From the NCBI RefSeq assembly GCF_005938745.2, contig NZ_VCBX02000001.1:1631501-1695500 (forward strand): a stretch of 64,000 bases of DNA, given 5' to 3'. The position numbers and the translations under genes were made by a program. The notes beneath the pieces are model-generated. The model did not search any database, was not told where the DNA came from, and worked only from the letters and a program-made list of their open reading frames with translations. The DNA is from Rhodococcus sp. KBS0724. Lineage in GTDB: Bacteria; Actinomycetota; Actinomycetes; Mycobacteriales; Mycobacteriaceae. Below, piece after piece: positions 44,211-53,462 of the stretch. How positions within the stretch are numbered: the stretch's first letter is position 1; each line of letters opens with the position of its first letter.

Positions 44211-45287
44211 ATGGCAGTGAGGGTTCTGGCGATCACTGTGTCGATCGGTACGGCGTTGGGGGTGATAGCAGCGACTGTGGGGACGCCCGCCGAAGTCTCC
44301 GAGGTCAAGGCAGCTCCCGCCGTGGAGGTTTCCCTGGCGTCCTGGAGTGGACCGGCCCGAACACAGGAGAATCCGGAAGGGCTTGTGCCCTCGGTGCCGT
44401 CCAATTTTCCCGGCGCTGCTCTGGCACCGGTCGGAGCGGTCGCGGTATTTGCTCCGTGGGTCAAGAAGGCGGGCGCAATCTGTTCGGAGATAACCCCGGC
44501 AGTGGTGGCATCGCTGTACTCGACGCGCAGCGGCTTTCAATACGGCCCCGGCGCAGAAGTATCGGAAGAGGGTGGGCGCGGGCCTGGCCGATTCACCACA
44601 GCAGCGTGGACGGCCTACGGCAAGGACGGCGACGGTGACGGCAAGATGGACATCTTCGGTGTCGCGGACCCCGTGATGACAACCGGATACCGGCTGTGTG
44701 AACTGGTCAAGCAGGCCCAGTCGTGGCAGCAGTCAGGGGAGGTTCAGGGCGATACCGTCGAACTGGCACTGGCCGCATACGACGTCGGACCCGAGGCAGT
44801 GCGGGCCGCGCACGGAGTTCCGCAGGATCAGGCTGCGGCGCCCTTCGTCGCGCAAGTCACGTCGTTGCAGGATTCCTTTGCGCTGATGCTGGCGCCGTTC
44901 AATTACAACAACCTCGCAGCCGCGGTGGGCGGTGTAGTCCAAGCCGGACTGAAATTCCTGGGACTGCCGTACGTGTGGGGCGGAGGCAACATCAACGGTC
45001 CGTCGATGGGCGGTTTCGACTGCTCGGGACTGACGTCGTACGCCATCCATGCCGCGACCGGAATCACCTTGCCACGCACGTCGGAAACCCAATGGGGAGT
45101 TGGCGTCGAGATCCCCCTCGATCAAGCCCAACCGGGTGATCTGCTGTTCGGAAACTGGCAGGCGGGCGGGCCGGGGCACGTCGCGATCTACGTCGGAAAC
45201 GGCCAGATGCTGCACGCGCCGACCTTCGGCGACGTCGTGAAAGTCGGTCCGATCTTTGTGGGTATGAAGGCACGACGAGTGATCTAG
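44211..45287 (+). CDS. Secreted NlpC/P60 peptidoglycan hydrolase with transglycosylase-like domain
   Basis: A 358-residue protein. ATG at 44211 has GGAGG at 7-nt spacing. A signal-like hydrophobic N-terminus (VLAITVSIGTALGVIAAT) precedes a middle region with an Asp-rich loop (GKDGDGDGKMDIFG) and AAYDVGPEAVRAAHGVP, reminiscent of SLT transglycosylases though the N-terminal catalytic block is unclear. The C-terminal NlpC/P60 domain (about 240-355) has Cys in FDCSGLTSYA, His in GHVAIYVGNG and a third polar residue near MLHAPTFGD. It is probably a cell-wall endopeptidase in division or growth. Confidence 0.88.
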   Translation: MAVRVLAITVSIGTALGVIAATVGTPAEVSEVKAAPAVEVSLASWSGPARTQENPEGLVPSVPSNFPGAALAPVGAVAVFAPWVKKAGAICSEITPAVVASLYSTRSGFQYGPGAEVSEEGGRGPGRFTTAAWTAYGKDGDGDGKMDIFGVADPVMTTGYRLCELVKQAQSWQQSGEVQGDTVELALAAYDVGPEAVRAAHGVPQDQAAAPFVAQVTSLQDSFALMLAPFNYNNLAAAVGGVVQAGLKFLGLPYVWGGGNINGPSMGGFDCSGLTSYAIHAATGITLPRTSETQWGVGVEIPLDQAQPGDLLFGNWQAGGPGHVAIYVGNGQMLHAPTFGDVVKVGPIFVGMKARRVI

Positions 45288-45296
45288 GCACGAAAA

Positions 45297-45330
45297 AACG
45301 TCGCCCGGACGCATGTGTCCGGGCGACGTT
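45297..45330. terminator. Terminator hairpin between NlpC/P60 and greA genes
   Basis: AACGTCGCCCGGAC (45297-45310) pairs perfectly with its complement at 45317-45330, loop GCATGT. On the minus strand the stem is followed by a T run, so it should terminate greA; on the plus strand only CTGTTT follows, a weaker signal. Confidence 0.87.
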
Positions 45331-45349
45331 CTGTTTCGTGTGTAACTGA

Positions 45350-45844
45350 TCAGCTGTGGTACGGCTCCGCGCTGACCAGCGTGACCTTCATGGTGCCGCC
45401 GTTAGGCAGGTTGTACTCGCGAGTCTCGCCTTCCTTGGCTTCGAGAAGTGCGCTACCCAACGGAGAGTTGGGGGAGTAGACCTCGAGCTTGGCGTCGCGG
45501 GCACCCTCTTCGCGGGTCGCGATCAGGAAGGTCTCGGTGTCGCTCTCGTCACCGTCGTAGTACACCTTCACTACCGAACCCGGGAGTGCAACACCGGACT
45601 GGGTGGGTGCTTCGCCGACCTTTGCGCTGTTGAGCAGATCCTGAAGCTGGCGGATCCGAGCTTCCTGCTGCCCCTGATCCTCACGTGCAGCGTGGTAGCC
45701 GCCGTTCTCCTTCAGGTCGCCCTCTTCGCGACGCTCGTTGATCTCGGCGGCGATGATGGGGCGGTACGCGATGAGCTGGTCGAGTTCCTTCTTGAGCCTG
45801 TCATGTGATTCCTGCGTAAGCCAGGTCACCTGGGTCTCGGTCAT
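45350..45844 (-). CDS. greA: Transcription elongation factor GreA
   Basis: A 164-residue factor. The N-terminal antiparallel coiled coil contains the acidic tip ([22 protein letters not shown], with DLKENGGY the loop motif) that reaches the polymerase active site to stimulate cleavage of backtracked RNA. The C-terminal FKBP-like domain ends [20 protein letters not shown] at 45844 has GGGAG at 8 nt; the GTG nine bases earlier is too close to the ribosome-binding site. The position next to DUF4307 and mca matches Rv1080c. Confidence 0.96.
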   Translation of the reverse strand: MTETQVTWLTQESHDRLKKELDQLIAYRPIIAAEINERREEGDLKENGGYHAAREDQGQQEARIRQLQDLLNSAKVGEAPTQSGVALPGSVVKVYYDGDESDTETFLIATREEGARDAKLEVYSPNSPLGSALLEAKEGETREYNLPNGGTMKVTLVSAEPYHS

Positions 45845-45890
45845 CTCGATCACTCCCTAGTAGTCGGAGCCGGGGGCTCCCTCGACAGAT

Positions 45891-45950
45891 CACTGCGACA
45901 GCAATGAACTCACCGCAACAGCACTGAACTCACTGCAACAGCAATAAACA
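45891..45950. repeat. Three 20-bp imperfect tandem repeats upstream of greA
   Basis: CACTGCGACAGCAATGAACT (45891-45910), CACCGCAACAGCACTGAACT (45911-45930) and CACTGCAACAGCAATAAACA (45931-45950) are head-to-tail copies differing at only a few positions. They lie 47-106 bp upstream of the greA ATG, in the likely leader or promoter region. Confidence 0.9.
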
Positions 45951-46030
45951 ACGGCTCGAACGCGCCTGGACTAGGCGTGATCTTGCCGTCAACGCTGCGT
46001 TCGACGCCAACCTGGCCGTCAATGCAGCAA

Positions 46031-46056
46031 TACACGGTTCCACCCGGAACCGTGTA
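46031..46056. other. Hairpin in the greA upstream region
   Basis: TACACGGTTCC (46031-46041) and GGAACCGTGTA (46046-46056) are perfect 11-bp arms with loop ACCC, about 190 bp upstream of the greA ATG. No T-tract follows on either strand, so its role may be regulatory rather than termination. Confidence 0.7.
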
Positions 46057-46079
46057 CCAAGCAATTCTATCACGCAGGA

Positions 46080-46122
46080 CTACCCGCCCTGTCCGAACTC
46101 AAACGTCGGACGGGGCGGGTAG
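46080..46122 (-). terminator. Hairpin after the DUF4307 gene
   Basis: CTACCCGCCCTGTCCGA (46080-46096) pairs with TCGGACGGGGCGGGTAG (46106-46122) with one mismatch and a 9-nt loop. It lies 10 bp after the DUF4307 stop. It lacks a clear T-run, so it is a probable but weak intrinsic terminator. Confidence 0.6.
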
Positions 46123-46131
46123 TAGGCGCAG

Positions 46132-46557
46132 TCAGTTTTTAGTCAGATACTCCGGGACATCGAGGCTGCAGCCGAAGACGTCGGCCATGCCTGGTGGGAG
46201 GGACGTCTTGATCTCGGTGTTGAACTCCAGGGTCTGGTACGTCGTCGCGGGAATGTAGACCTCGCGTCGGCCGGTTTCGGATCCGCCCTTGGAGCGGGCA
46301 CGAACGATGCAGACAGCTTCCTGGCTGGGGTCGTCGCGCGTGACGGTGAACCGGATCTTCATGGTCGAGTTGTCGACGATGTCGTACGAGATCGTCTCGG
46401 TCGTGATCTCTTTCACCGAGAACTTGGTGTATCCGATGTAGGCGATACCGGTGCCGACGACGATGACGATGGCGGTCAGAGCCCACACGATCCACTTCTT
46501 GGAACCGCCCGTGCGAGTCGCGCTCGGGTACCGATCTTGGGGAAGCGTATTACTCAT
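46132..46557 (-). CDS. DUF4307 membrane protein (Rv1081c-like)
   Basis: A 141-residue protein. A short cytoplasmic N-terminus ([17 protein letters not shown]), one membrane helix (about 22-42, [20 protein letters not shown]) and an extracytoplasmic beta-rich domain with two Cys ([13 protein letters not shown] and [11 protein letters not shown]), likely disulfide-bonded. RYG/RYP-type N-termini and the VxRDDPS and ARSKGG blocks are the DUF4307 pattern as I recall it. ATG at 46557 is used. It is divergent from mca, as in mycobacteria. Function unknown. Confidence 0.82.
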   Translation of the reverse strand: MSNTLPQDRYPSATRTGGSKKWIVWALTAIVIVVGTGIAYIGYTKFSVKEITTETISYDIVDNSTMKIRFTVTRDDPSQEAVCIVRARSKGGSETGRREVYIPATTYQTLEFNTEIKTSLPPGMADVFGCSLDVPEYLTKN

Positions 46558-46729
46558 CACTCTGCTCTCGAAGACTCGAGTTCGTGTTCTACGCAACCGC
46601 GGACTGGGGTCGTGGCTGCATCAGGAACTCTCGGGTGGAACTATAGAGGACGCGCCCACTGGCGCTGCCGGTAGGTTTGACGGCAAGAGTTCGGAGCAGA
46701 CGCCGGTAACGGCTACAGGTGAAGTTGAG

Positions 46730-47614
46730 GTGAACGAACACGTGAGCGGATTCCGGCTCATGGCCGTGCATGCCCATCCCGACGACGAGTCGAGCAAGGG
46801 CGCGGCCACCACCGCCCGTTATGCAGCCGAAGGCCACGAAGTGATGGTCCTGACGCTCACCGGGGGTGAACGTGGCGACATTCTCAACCCGGCCATGGAT
46901 GTCCCCGGCGTCCGCGACCGCATCAGCGAGGTGCGCCAGGAAGAAATGGCGGAAGCTGCGCGGATTCTCGGCGTGCAGCACCGCTGGTTGGGGTTCGTCG
47001 ACTCGGGTCTGCCTGAGGGCGATCCGTTGCCGCCGCTTCCGGAGGGCTGTTTTGCCCTGGTGCCGCTCGAGGAATCGACGCGTGCGCTCGTCAAGGTGTT
47101 CCGTGAATTCCGTCCGCACGTCATCACGACGTACGACGAGAACGGTGGATACCCGCACCCTGACCACATTCGGTGCCACGAGGTGTCGATGGCTGCGTAC
47201 GAAGCGGCCGCCGATCCCGAATATCACCCCGAAGACGGCGAACCGTGGGAGATCAAGAAGGTCTACTACTCACACGGCTTCATCCGTAAGCGTCTCGAAC
47301 TTTTCCAGGAAGAGTACGAGCGTCGCGGCGAGCCGTTCCCGATGGCGGATTGGCTCAAGAAGTGGAAGACCGAGCGCGGCGACATGATGGTCCGGGTCAC
47401 CACCCAGATCGCCTGCGGCGATTACTTTCCCCAGCGCGACGACGCTTTGCGCGCACATGCGACGCAGATCGACCCCAACGGTTCGTTCTTTGCGGTGCCG
47501 CTCGAGATCCAGCAGAAGATCTGGCCCACCGAAGAATTCGAACTCGCGAAGACGCGGGTTTCTACGTCCATCCCGGAAACCGACCTGTTTGCAGGTCTTG
47601 AAGAGGACGTCTGA
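46730..47614 (+). CDS. mca: Mycothiol S-conjugate amidase Mca
   Basis: A 294-residue zinc amidase of the LmbE/PIG-L fold that cleaves mycothiol S-conjugates to release mercapturic acids and glucosaminyl-inositol during detoxification. The zinc-site motif [11 protein letters not shown] is at residues 14-24, and the second ligand block [15 protein letters not shown] follows in the middle. The fold helix [13 protein letters not shown] is also typical. GTG at 46730 is chosen, with AGGTGA upstream; GTG at 46742 is an alternative. Context Rv1080c-Rv1084 supports Mca rather than MshB. Confidence 0.94.
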   Translation: MNEHVSGFRLMAVHAHPDDESSKGAATTARYAAEGHEVMVLTLTGGERGDILNPAMDVPGVRDRISEVRQEEMAEAARILGVQHRWLGFVDSGLPEGDPLPPLPEGCFALVPLEESTRALVKVFREFRPHVITTYDENGGYPHPDHIRCHEVSMAAYEAAADPEYHPEDGEPWEIKKVYYSHGFIRKRLELFQEEYERRGEPFPMADWLKKWKTERGDMMVRVTTQIACGDYFPQRDDALRAHATQIDPNGSFFAVPLEIQQKIWPTEEFELAKTRVSTSIPETDLFAGLEEDV

Positions 47615-47616
47615 AA

Positions 47617-47931
47617 GTGAATGCACTATCCGCCGAGTTGGTAATCGGCACAACACAATTGCTTGCACAGAGCCCGAGTAACCCCTCGGGACCTGAGTTC
47701 GGCAAGTCGTCGCCGGTCGGACTGGTTGTCGTCTTGGCATTGTTCATCGGTGTGATCCTGTTGGTCGTGTCGATGAACCGTCAGCTCAAGAAGTTGCCGG
47801 AAACTTTCGAGCCCGAGCACCCGGAAGCCGATCAGCAGTTGGACGAAGGAACGGATCGTGGTGCGATCGCCACGCCGGAAACGGATGCCGGCGACGCATC
47901 AGCCGAGAAGACTCCCAAGCACGATTCCTGA
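47617..47931 (+). CDS. Small single-helix membrane protein (Rv1083-like)
   Basis: A 104-residue protein: a short N-terminus, one membrane helix (about 34-54, PVGLVVVLALFIGVILLVVSM), then a basic patch NRQLKKLP and an acidic, Pro/Glu/Asp-rich tail. GTG at 47617 starts 2 bp after the mca stop, so it is co-transcribed with mca. The NRQLKKLPETFEPE pattern recurs in the same position in mycobacteria. No function is known. Confidence 0.8.
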   Translation: MNALSAELVIGTTQLLAQSPSNPSGPEFGKSSPVGLVVVLALFIGVILLVVSMNRQLKKLPETFEPEHPEADQQLDEGTDRGAIATPETDAGDASAEKTPKHDS

Positions 47932-47950
47932 CGCGAGCGAGGTAGGGCAC

Positions 47951-49960
47951 ATGGACCCACGGATGAAGAACAATCTGGGTGAGTCCACCAGTCCCTATCT
48001 CCGTCAGCACGCCGACAATCCGGTCCACTGGCAACAGTGGGGGCCGGAGGCGATGGAGTGGGCGCGCGAACGTAACGTGCCGATTCTGTTGTCCATCGGA
48101 TACTCGGCGTGCCACTGGTGCCACGTGATGGCCCACGAATCGTTCGAGAACGACGACATCGCGGCGATCATGAACGACAATTTTGTCTGCGTGAAGGTGG
48201 ACCGCGAGGAGCGGCCGGACATCGACGCCGTCTACATGAATGCCACAGTCGCGATGACAGGTCAGGGCGGCTGGCCGATGACCTGCTTCCTGACGCCGGA
48301 CGGTTCGCCGTTCTACTGCGGCACGTACTACCCACCGGTGCCGCGCGGTGGAATGCCTTCGTTCGTACGGCTTCTCGAGGCAATTGCCGAGACGTTTGCC
48401 AACCGCCGCGGCGAGGTCGACGATGCAGCGGCGTCCATCGTGACGGAGTTGCAGCGCTCGTCGGGTGGAATCCCGTACAGCGGTGCGCCGATCGATGCCG
48501 CGCTGCTCGACTCCGCCGGGCTGGCGATTCTCGCCGACGAAGATCTACCGCGCGGCGGTTTTGGCGGCGCCCCGAAGTTTCCGCCGTCCGCATTGCTCGA
48601 AGGACTGCTGCGGCAGTTCGAGCGGACCGGTTCCAGCGATATTCTCGGTGGACTGCAGCGCACCGGTGAAGCCATGGCGCGTGGCGGCATCTACGACCAG
48701 TTGGGCGGCGGTTTCTCCCGATACTCCGTCGACGCGGAGTGGGTTGTGCCGCATTTCGAGAAGATGCTCTACGACAATGCTCTGTTGCTCCGGTTCTACG
48801 CGCACTGGGCACGCCGGACGGGTTCGGACCTGGCAACCCGTGTCACCGCGGAAACCGCAGGCTTCCTTCTGACCGACCTGCGGACCGAAAATGGCTGCTT
48901 CGCTTCGGCTCTGGACGCCGACACCGACGGGGTCGAAGGACTGACATATGTGTGGACGCCCAGTCAGCTGATCGATGCGCTCGGGGAGGACGACGGACGG
49001 TGGGCGGCAGAGTTGTTCCGCGTCACCGACAACGGCACTTTCGAAGAGGGGGCGTCGGTGCTGCAGTTGCTGAGCGATCCGGACGACTGGTCGCGCTGGC
49101 AGAAGGTTTCCGATGCTTTGCGCGCCGTGCGACATGACCGTCCGCAGCCGGGCCGAGACGACAAAGTGGTGACCGCGTGGAACGGGCTCGCCATCACAGC
49201 GCTGACGGAAGCCGGACTTGCACTGGATCGACCCGAATGGATTGAGGCTGCAGCTGATTGCGCCCACACCATTGTGAGTCTGCACCTCGTGGACTCCGGC
49301 TTACGTCGGGCATCGCTTGGTGGTGTTGTCGGTGAGCCCACCGCGGTTCTCGAGGACTACGCAGCCCTGGCCACCGGACTCCTGGCGCTGTACCAAGCAA
49401 CCGGGCAATCGGAGTGGCTCGATACAGCGCAGCGGTTGCTCGACCTCACGCTTGATCATTTTGCCGATCCAGCCGAGCCTGGAAGCTGGTTCGACACAGC
49501 CGATTTTGCCGAAAGCCTGGTGACCCGGCCACGCGATCCGCTGGACGGCGCAACGCCGTCGGGAGCGTCGAGTATCGCGGAGGCACTGTTGACGGCGGCC
49601 GCGCTCACCGAACCCGAGCGTGCCTCGCGCTACTCCCAAGCAGTGTTGGACTCATTGGCACGCGCAACGCTGCCGCTCGAACGCGCTCCGCGTTCAGCCG
49701 GACACTGGCTGGCGGTGGCGGAAGCGTCGTTGCGTGGGCCGATTCAGGTAGCTGTCGTCGGTGACGGTGATCTGCTGGCGACTGCCCGTCGACTCGCCCC
49801 CGGCGGTGCCGTGATCGTCGGAGGTGAGCCGGGTTCTTCACCGCTGCTGGCAGATCGGCCGCTGGTCGACGGCAGCCAGGCTGCGTACGTTTGCCGAGGC
49901 TTCGTCTGTGACCGGCCGGTCACAGACGAAGCGGGCTTGGCGCTTGCGCTGGCACACTGA
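47951..49960 (+). CDS. Thioredoxin-domain DUF255 protein (YyaL/SSP411-like)
   Basis: A 669-residue protein. The N-terminal thioredoxin-like domain (about 1-165) carries a CHWCH motif at 54-58 within SIGYSACHWCHVMAHESFE, then an (alpha/alpha)6-barrel-like C-terminal half similar to glycosidase/epimerase folds (GGIYDQLGGGFSRYSVD, HFEKMLYDNALLL, TAWNGLAITAL). ATG at 47951 is chosen. Family members (Rv1084, YyaL, SPATA20) are conserved but without a settled function. It is the last gene of the mca operon. Confidence 0.9.
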   Translation: MDPRMKNNLGESTSPYLRQHADNPVHWQQWGPEAMEWARERNVPILLSIGYSACHWCHVMAHESFENDDIAAIMNDNFVCVKVDREERPDIDAVYMNATVAMTGQGGWPMTCFLTPDGSPFYCGTYYPPVPRGGMPSFVRLLEAIAETFANRRGEVDDAAASIVTELQRSSGGIPYSGAPIDAALLDSAGLAILADEDLPRGGFGGAPKFPPSALLEGLLRQFERTGSSDILGGLQRTGEAMARGGIYDQLGGGFSRYSVDAEWVVPHFEKMLYDNALLLRFYAHWARRTGSDLATRVTAETAGFLLTDLRTENGCFASALDADTDGVEGLTYVWTPSQLIDALGEDDGRWAAELFRVTDNGTFEEGASVLQLLSDPDDWSRWQKVSDALRAVRHDRPQPGRDDKVVTAWNGLAITALTEAGLALDRPEWIEAAADCAHTIVSLHLVDSGLRRASLGGVVGEPTAVLEDYAALATGLLALYQATGQSEWLDTAQRLLDLTLDHFADPAEPGSWFDTADFAESLVTRPRDPLDGATPSGASSIAEALLTAAALTEPERASRYSQAVLDSLARATLPLERAPRSAGHWLAVAEASLRGPIQVAVVGDGDLLATARRLAPGGAVIVGGEPGSSPLLADRPLVDGSQAAYVCRGFVCDRPVTDEAGLALALAH

Positions 49961-49965
49961 TCGGG

Positions 49966-51474
49966 TCAGGACTTGGCGTGTCGCTTGGCCAACATCCAGC
50001 GTGAGATCTTCATGTCGCGGGCTTTCCGCTCGATGGTCAGTAGATCCAGTGGCGCGCTGAACTTCTGAACAGCCATCGATTTGACGCTGCTGAACTCGCG
50101 CAGGCCGTCGGCTCCGTGGATGCGGCCGAATCCGGAATCGCCGACCCCACCGAACGGGAGGGCAGCGATTCCGGCAAATCCGAGAACCGAATTGACCGTG
50201 ACCACACCACATTCGAGCTTTTCGGCGATTGCCCGCCCCTTCGATGTGCTCTTCGTGAACACCGACGCGCCTAATCCGTACTTCGACGCGTTCGCACGCT
50301 CGATGCCTTCGTCCATGTCGGCAACCTTGTTCACGACGACGCTCGGTCCGAACGTTTCCTCGGTCACCGCGGTGGAATCTTCCGGCACGTCGGTCAGAAC
50401 GATCGGATCGATGAACGGGCCGCGGAAGGAATCGAGGCCGCCGAGAACAGCTTTGGCCCCTCGGCCGAGCGCGTCTTCGATCTGGCCTCGCACGATTGCC
50501 GTCTGCTTGCCCAGCGTCATGGGGCCGTAGGTCGAACCGGCGTGGGCATCGCGCAGCGCCGCAGTGAGTTTCGTAAGGAAGGTGTCGTAGACCGGGGCAG
50601 CGACGTAGATGCGCTCGACACCGGCGCAGGTTTGTCCGGCGTTGCCGACCGCCCCGAATGCCGCGAAGCTCACGGCGGCATCAAGATTGGCGTCCGAGTC
50701 CACCAGCATGGCGTCCTTGCCGCCGCACTCGGCAACCAGGGGAGTCAGGGTGTCTGCGCACGCTGCCATGACCCGTTTTGCAGTAGCCGTCGAGCCGGTG
50801 AACGCAATCTTGTTCACACCGGACGAGCACAGCAGTGCGCCGGTCTTGCCGTCGCCGGTAATGGTCTGGAGGACAGGATGTCCGGGTGCGGCGATGTTCC
50901 ACAGGCGGGCCAGTTCGACGCCGACGCCTGGTGAGAGTTCGCTGGGTTTGAAGACGACGGCGTTGCCGGCGGCCAGCGCGTACCCGATGGATCCCATCGG
51001 TGTGTACAGCGGATAGTTCCACGGACCGATCACGCCGACGACGCCCATCGGCCGGTAGCCGACGGAGGCGGACTGGTTGGCGCTGATCAAGCCGGCCCCG
51101 ACGCGTCTGCGGCGCAACACCTTCTGCGCGTTGCGGGCGGCCCAGTCGAGGTGCTCGACTGCCAGCATCACTTCGAGGAGTGCGTCGTCGCTCGGCTTCC
51201 CGGTTTCGGTGCTGATGATCGACGCCATTGAATCCGCGTGGGCTGCAATGGCGGCGCGGAAGTCGCCGAGAACCTTCTTTCGCCCGGCAAACCCGAGTTG
51301 ATCCCACCACGTGGCCGCAGTGTGTGCCGCGGCCACGGCCGTGGCTACTGCCGCCTGGTCGGCGACGGGATAGCGAGCGATCACGGTGTCGTCGCGGGGA
51401 TCGAGGCTCGCGAACGTGGGATCGCCTGATTTCGAGTCTGTGGACGTGCCGTGTCGGCCGAGCTGTTCGGTCAT
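49966..51474 (-). CDS. Aldehyde dehydrogenase family protein
   Basis: A 502-residue NAD(P)-dependent aldehyde dehydrogenase. The catalytic Cys is in [15 protein letters not shown], the general-base Glu in [12 protein letters not shown], and cofactor-binding residues are in [15 protein letters not shown] and [11 protein letters not shown]. The C-terminal [28 protein letters not shown] is canonical. It is closest in pattern to succinate-semialdehyde or medium-chain aldehyde dehydrogenases; the substrate is not certain. It is divergent from acyl-CoA dehydrogenase across a palindromic region. Confidence 0.93.
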   Translation of the reverse strand: MTEQLGRHGTSTDSKSGDPTFASLDPRDDTVIARYPVADQAAVATAVAAAHTAATWWDQLGFAGRKKVLGDFRAAIAAHADSMASIISTETGKPSDDALLEVMLAVEHLDWAARNAQKVLRRRRVGAGLISANQSASVGYRPMGVVGVIGPWNYPLYTPMGSIGYALAAGNAVVFKPSELSPGVGVELARLWNIAAPGHPVLQTITGDGKTGALLCSSGVNKIAFTGSTATAKRVMAACADTLTPLVAECGGKDAMLVDSDANLDAAVSFAAFGAVGNAGQTCAGVERIYVAAPVYDTFLTKLTAALRDAHAGSTYGPMTLGKQTAIVRGQIEDALGRGAKAVLGGLDSFRGPFIDPIVLTDVPEDSTAVTEETFGPSVVVNKVADMDEGIERANASKYGLGASVFTKSTSKGRAIAEKLECGVVTVNSVLGFAGIAALPFGGVGDSGFGRIHGADGLREFSSVKSMAVQKFSAPLDLLTIERKARDMKISRWMLAKRHAKS

Positions 51475-51500
51475 GTGTGTCAGATCCTCCAGAGTCGACG

Positions 51501-51544
51501 CATCACATATATGTGATGTGATTTACTGTGCTGGTAGTCACAGT
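51501..51544. promoter_or_regulatory. Palindromic operator region between aldehyde and acyl-CoA dehydrogenase genes
   Basis: CATCACATATATGTGATG (51501-51518) is a perfect 18-bp palindrome starting 26 bp upstream of the leftward ATG. ACTGTG (51525-51530) and CACAGT (51539-51544) form a second inverted repeat, 57 bp before the rightward ATG. Two dyads in a 126-bp divergent gap suggest shared regulation, possibly by the GntR-family protein encoded just downstream. Confidence 0.6.
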
Positions 51545-51600
51545 ATGCGTCGGGCGCAGCTCCGACAAGCCTCCAGCCATTTCTCACTCGGGAGTTTTCG

Positions 51601-52743
51601 ATGTACATGGATTTCACGCAGGAGCAGTCTGATTTCGCCAAGTCGGTAGCAGCGTTCTGCAAGAAGGAAAGCGGTACTCGTGAGCAGCGGGATCTGCTGA
51701 CCGAGCACGGAGCGCATAACCACAACCAGGCGTTCTACGAGAAAATGGCTGAGCTGGGATGGCTCGGACTGACAGTGCCGGAGGAGTACGGCGGATCGGC
51801 CGGGAGCACGGTTGATCTGTGTATTTTCCTCGAGGAGGCGGCCAAGGGGATGGCGCCGATCGGTGGGCTCGGCCCGACGGTCATCACGGGGGCGGCGTAC
51901 GAGAAGTTCGGCAGCCCGGCGCAGAAGGAGGCCGTCCTCGGCGGCATCGTTCGCGGGGCGTCGCAGTCGATCTCGATGTCCGAACCGGAGGCGGGTTCGG
52001 ACGTCGGCAATCTGAGTTGCCGCGCCGAGAAGGTCGACGGCGGGTGGCTGATCAACGGACAGAAGACGTGGTGTTCCAACGCGCACTTCGCCGAAAACAT
52101 CCTGCTCGTCGCGCGCACGTCGAGAGGCGAAGGCAAGCATGAGGGCCTCACGATGTTCCACGTCCCGGCAGACATCTCCGGCCTGAAGATCAGTGGAATC
52201 GACACCATGGGCGGCAAAGAGGTCAACGACCTCTACTTCACCGATGTCCTGCTGCCCGACGATGCGGTGGTGGGTGAGGTCGGCAACGGATGGCGTCAGT
52301 TGATGGCCGGTCTCAATATCGAACGCCTCATCCTTGCGGCGATGATGCTCGGGACGGCACAGCGCGCATTTGACGACACTCTCGAATTCATCACCACGCG
52401 CAAGCAATTCGGCCGTCCCGTCGGGTCGTTCCAGGCGTTGCGACACCGTGTGGCGGATCTGGCTACGGAGATCGAATGCGGCCGGTTGCTGGTGTACAGC
52501 GTCGCCAAGATGGTGGACGCGAATCCGACCAAGATGTTCCCGCGCGAAGCGTCGATGGCAAAACTCAAGCTCACCGAGACCGCCAAGAAGGTTGCGCTCG
52601 AGGGCATGCAGATGATGGGCGGGTACGGTTACGCCACGGAATTCGACATGGAGCATCATGTGCGAAAGACTCTGGTGTCCTCCATTTATGGTGGTACCAA
52701 CGAGATTCAGCGAGACATCATCGGCAAAACGTACGGACTGTGA
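51601..52743 (+). CDS. Acyl-CoA dehydrogenase
   Basis: A 380-residue FAD enzyme. The substrate/FAD blocks are SISMSEPEAGSDVGN, the KTWCSNAHFA segment and the C-terminal SSIYGGTNEIQRDIIGKTYGL. At the usual YEGT site the catalytic Glu is Gly (YGGT), while Glu241 in LNIERLILAA matches the helix-G base of isovaleryl-CoA and long-chain types. It likely oxidises a branched or long-chain acyl-CoA. ATG at 51601 follows a GGGAG-like site. It is followed by a GntR regulator 10 bp later. Confidence 0.92.
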   Translation: MYMDFTQEQSDFAKSVAAFCKKESGTREQRDLLTEHGAHNHNQAFYEKMAELGWLGLTVPEEYGGSAGSTVDLCIFLEEAAKGMAPIGGLGPTVITGAAYEKFGSPAQKEAVLGGIVRGASQSISMSEPEAGSDVGNLSCRAEKVDGGWLINGQKTWCSNAHFAENILLVARTSRGEGKHEGLTMFHVPADISGLKISGIDTMGGKEVNDLYFTDVLLPDDAVVGEVGNGWRQLMAGLNIERLILAAMMLGTAQRAFDDTLEFITTRKQFGRPVGSFQALRHRVADLATEIECGRLLVYSVAKMVDANPTKMFPREASMAKLKLTETAKKVALEGMQMMGGYGYATEFDMEHHVRKTLVSSIYGGTNEIQRDIIGKTYGL

Positions 52744-52753
52744 GGATCGGTAA

Positions 52754-53446
52754 GTGGCAACGTCTGCACGCACTCGGAGGGTGACGTCTGAGCTGAGGAG
52801 ACGGCCACAGCTGTCCGAGGATGTTGCCAACCACGTTCGCAACCTGATCATGTCGGGGGAAGTGCGACCGGGAGAGTTCGTTCGGCTGGACGAAACCGCC
52901 GCCGACCTCGGAGTCAGTGTCACGCCGGTCCGGGAGGCTCTGGTCGCGTTGCGCGGCGAGGGGATGGTCGAGTTGGTTCCCCATCGCGGCTATCTGGTGT
53001 CGCCGCTCAGCCGCCAGGACATCGAGGACATCTTCTGGCTGCAAGGGCAGATCGCAGTCAAACTGGCGTTGCGGGCGACCGACAACATCACCGCTGACGA
53101 GCTTGCGGAGTTGGTAGAGCTCAATGCCGACCTACGGGCAGCGGTCGACGCGTCCGATGCGGCTGCGATCGAGCAGTGCGAATTCCAATTCCACCGCCTG
53201 ATCAATCTTGCGGCGGGCGGGGCAAAACTGGCGTGGTTCCTGTTCGGCGCAATTCGCTACACTCCCGCGCGGCTGTACGCGACCGACCCCGGCTGGGGCG
53301 AACTGACTGTGTCCAGTCACGACAAGTTGATCGAGGCGTTCGAGAAACGGGACCTCGAGCAGGTGGACGCGCAGATGCGAGTTCAGTTCTCCGACGGGGC
53401 CGCTCGTCTGCTCGCCCACCTCGACAGCATCGGTCTCTGGGACTGA
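52754..53446 (+). CDS. GntR-family (FadR/FCD) transcriptional regulator
   Basis: A 230-residue regulator. The winged helix (about 15-85) includes IMSGEVRPGEFVRLDETAADLGVSVTPVREALVALRGEGMVEL and HRGYLVSPLS. The C-terminal FCD domain (about 95-225) is helical, with a likely metal-site His set (FQFHRLINL and SSHDKLIEAF). GTG at 52754 has GAGG upstream and lies 10 bp after the acyl-CoA dehydrogenase stop, so it is co-transcribed and may respond to an acyl-CoA-related or organic-acid ligand. Confidence 0.92.
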   Translation: MATSARTRRVTSELRRRPQLSEDVANHVRNLIMSGEVRPGEFVRLDETAADLGVSVTPVREALVALRGEGMVELVPHRGYLVSPLSRQDIEDIFWLQGQIAVKLALRATDNITADELAELVELNADLRAAVDASDAAAIEQCEFQFHRLINLAAGGAKLAWFLFGAIRYTPARLYATDPGWGELTVSSHDKLIEAFEKRDLEQVDAQMRVQFSDGAARLLAHLDSIGLWD

Positions 53447-53462
53447 AGTTCGAGTAGGGACC

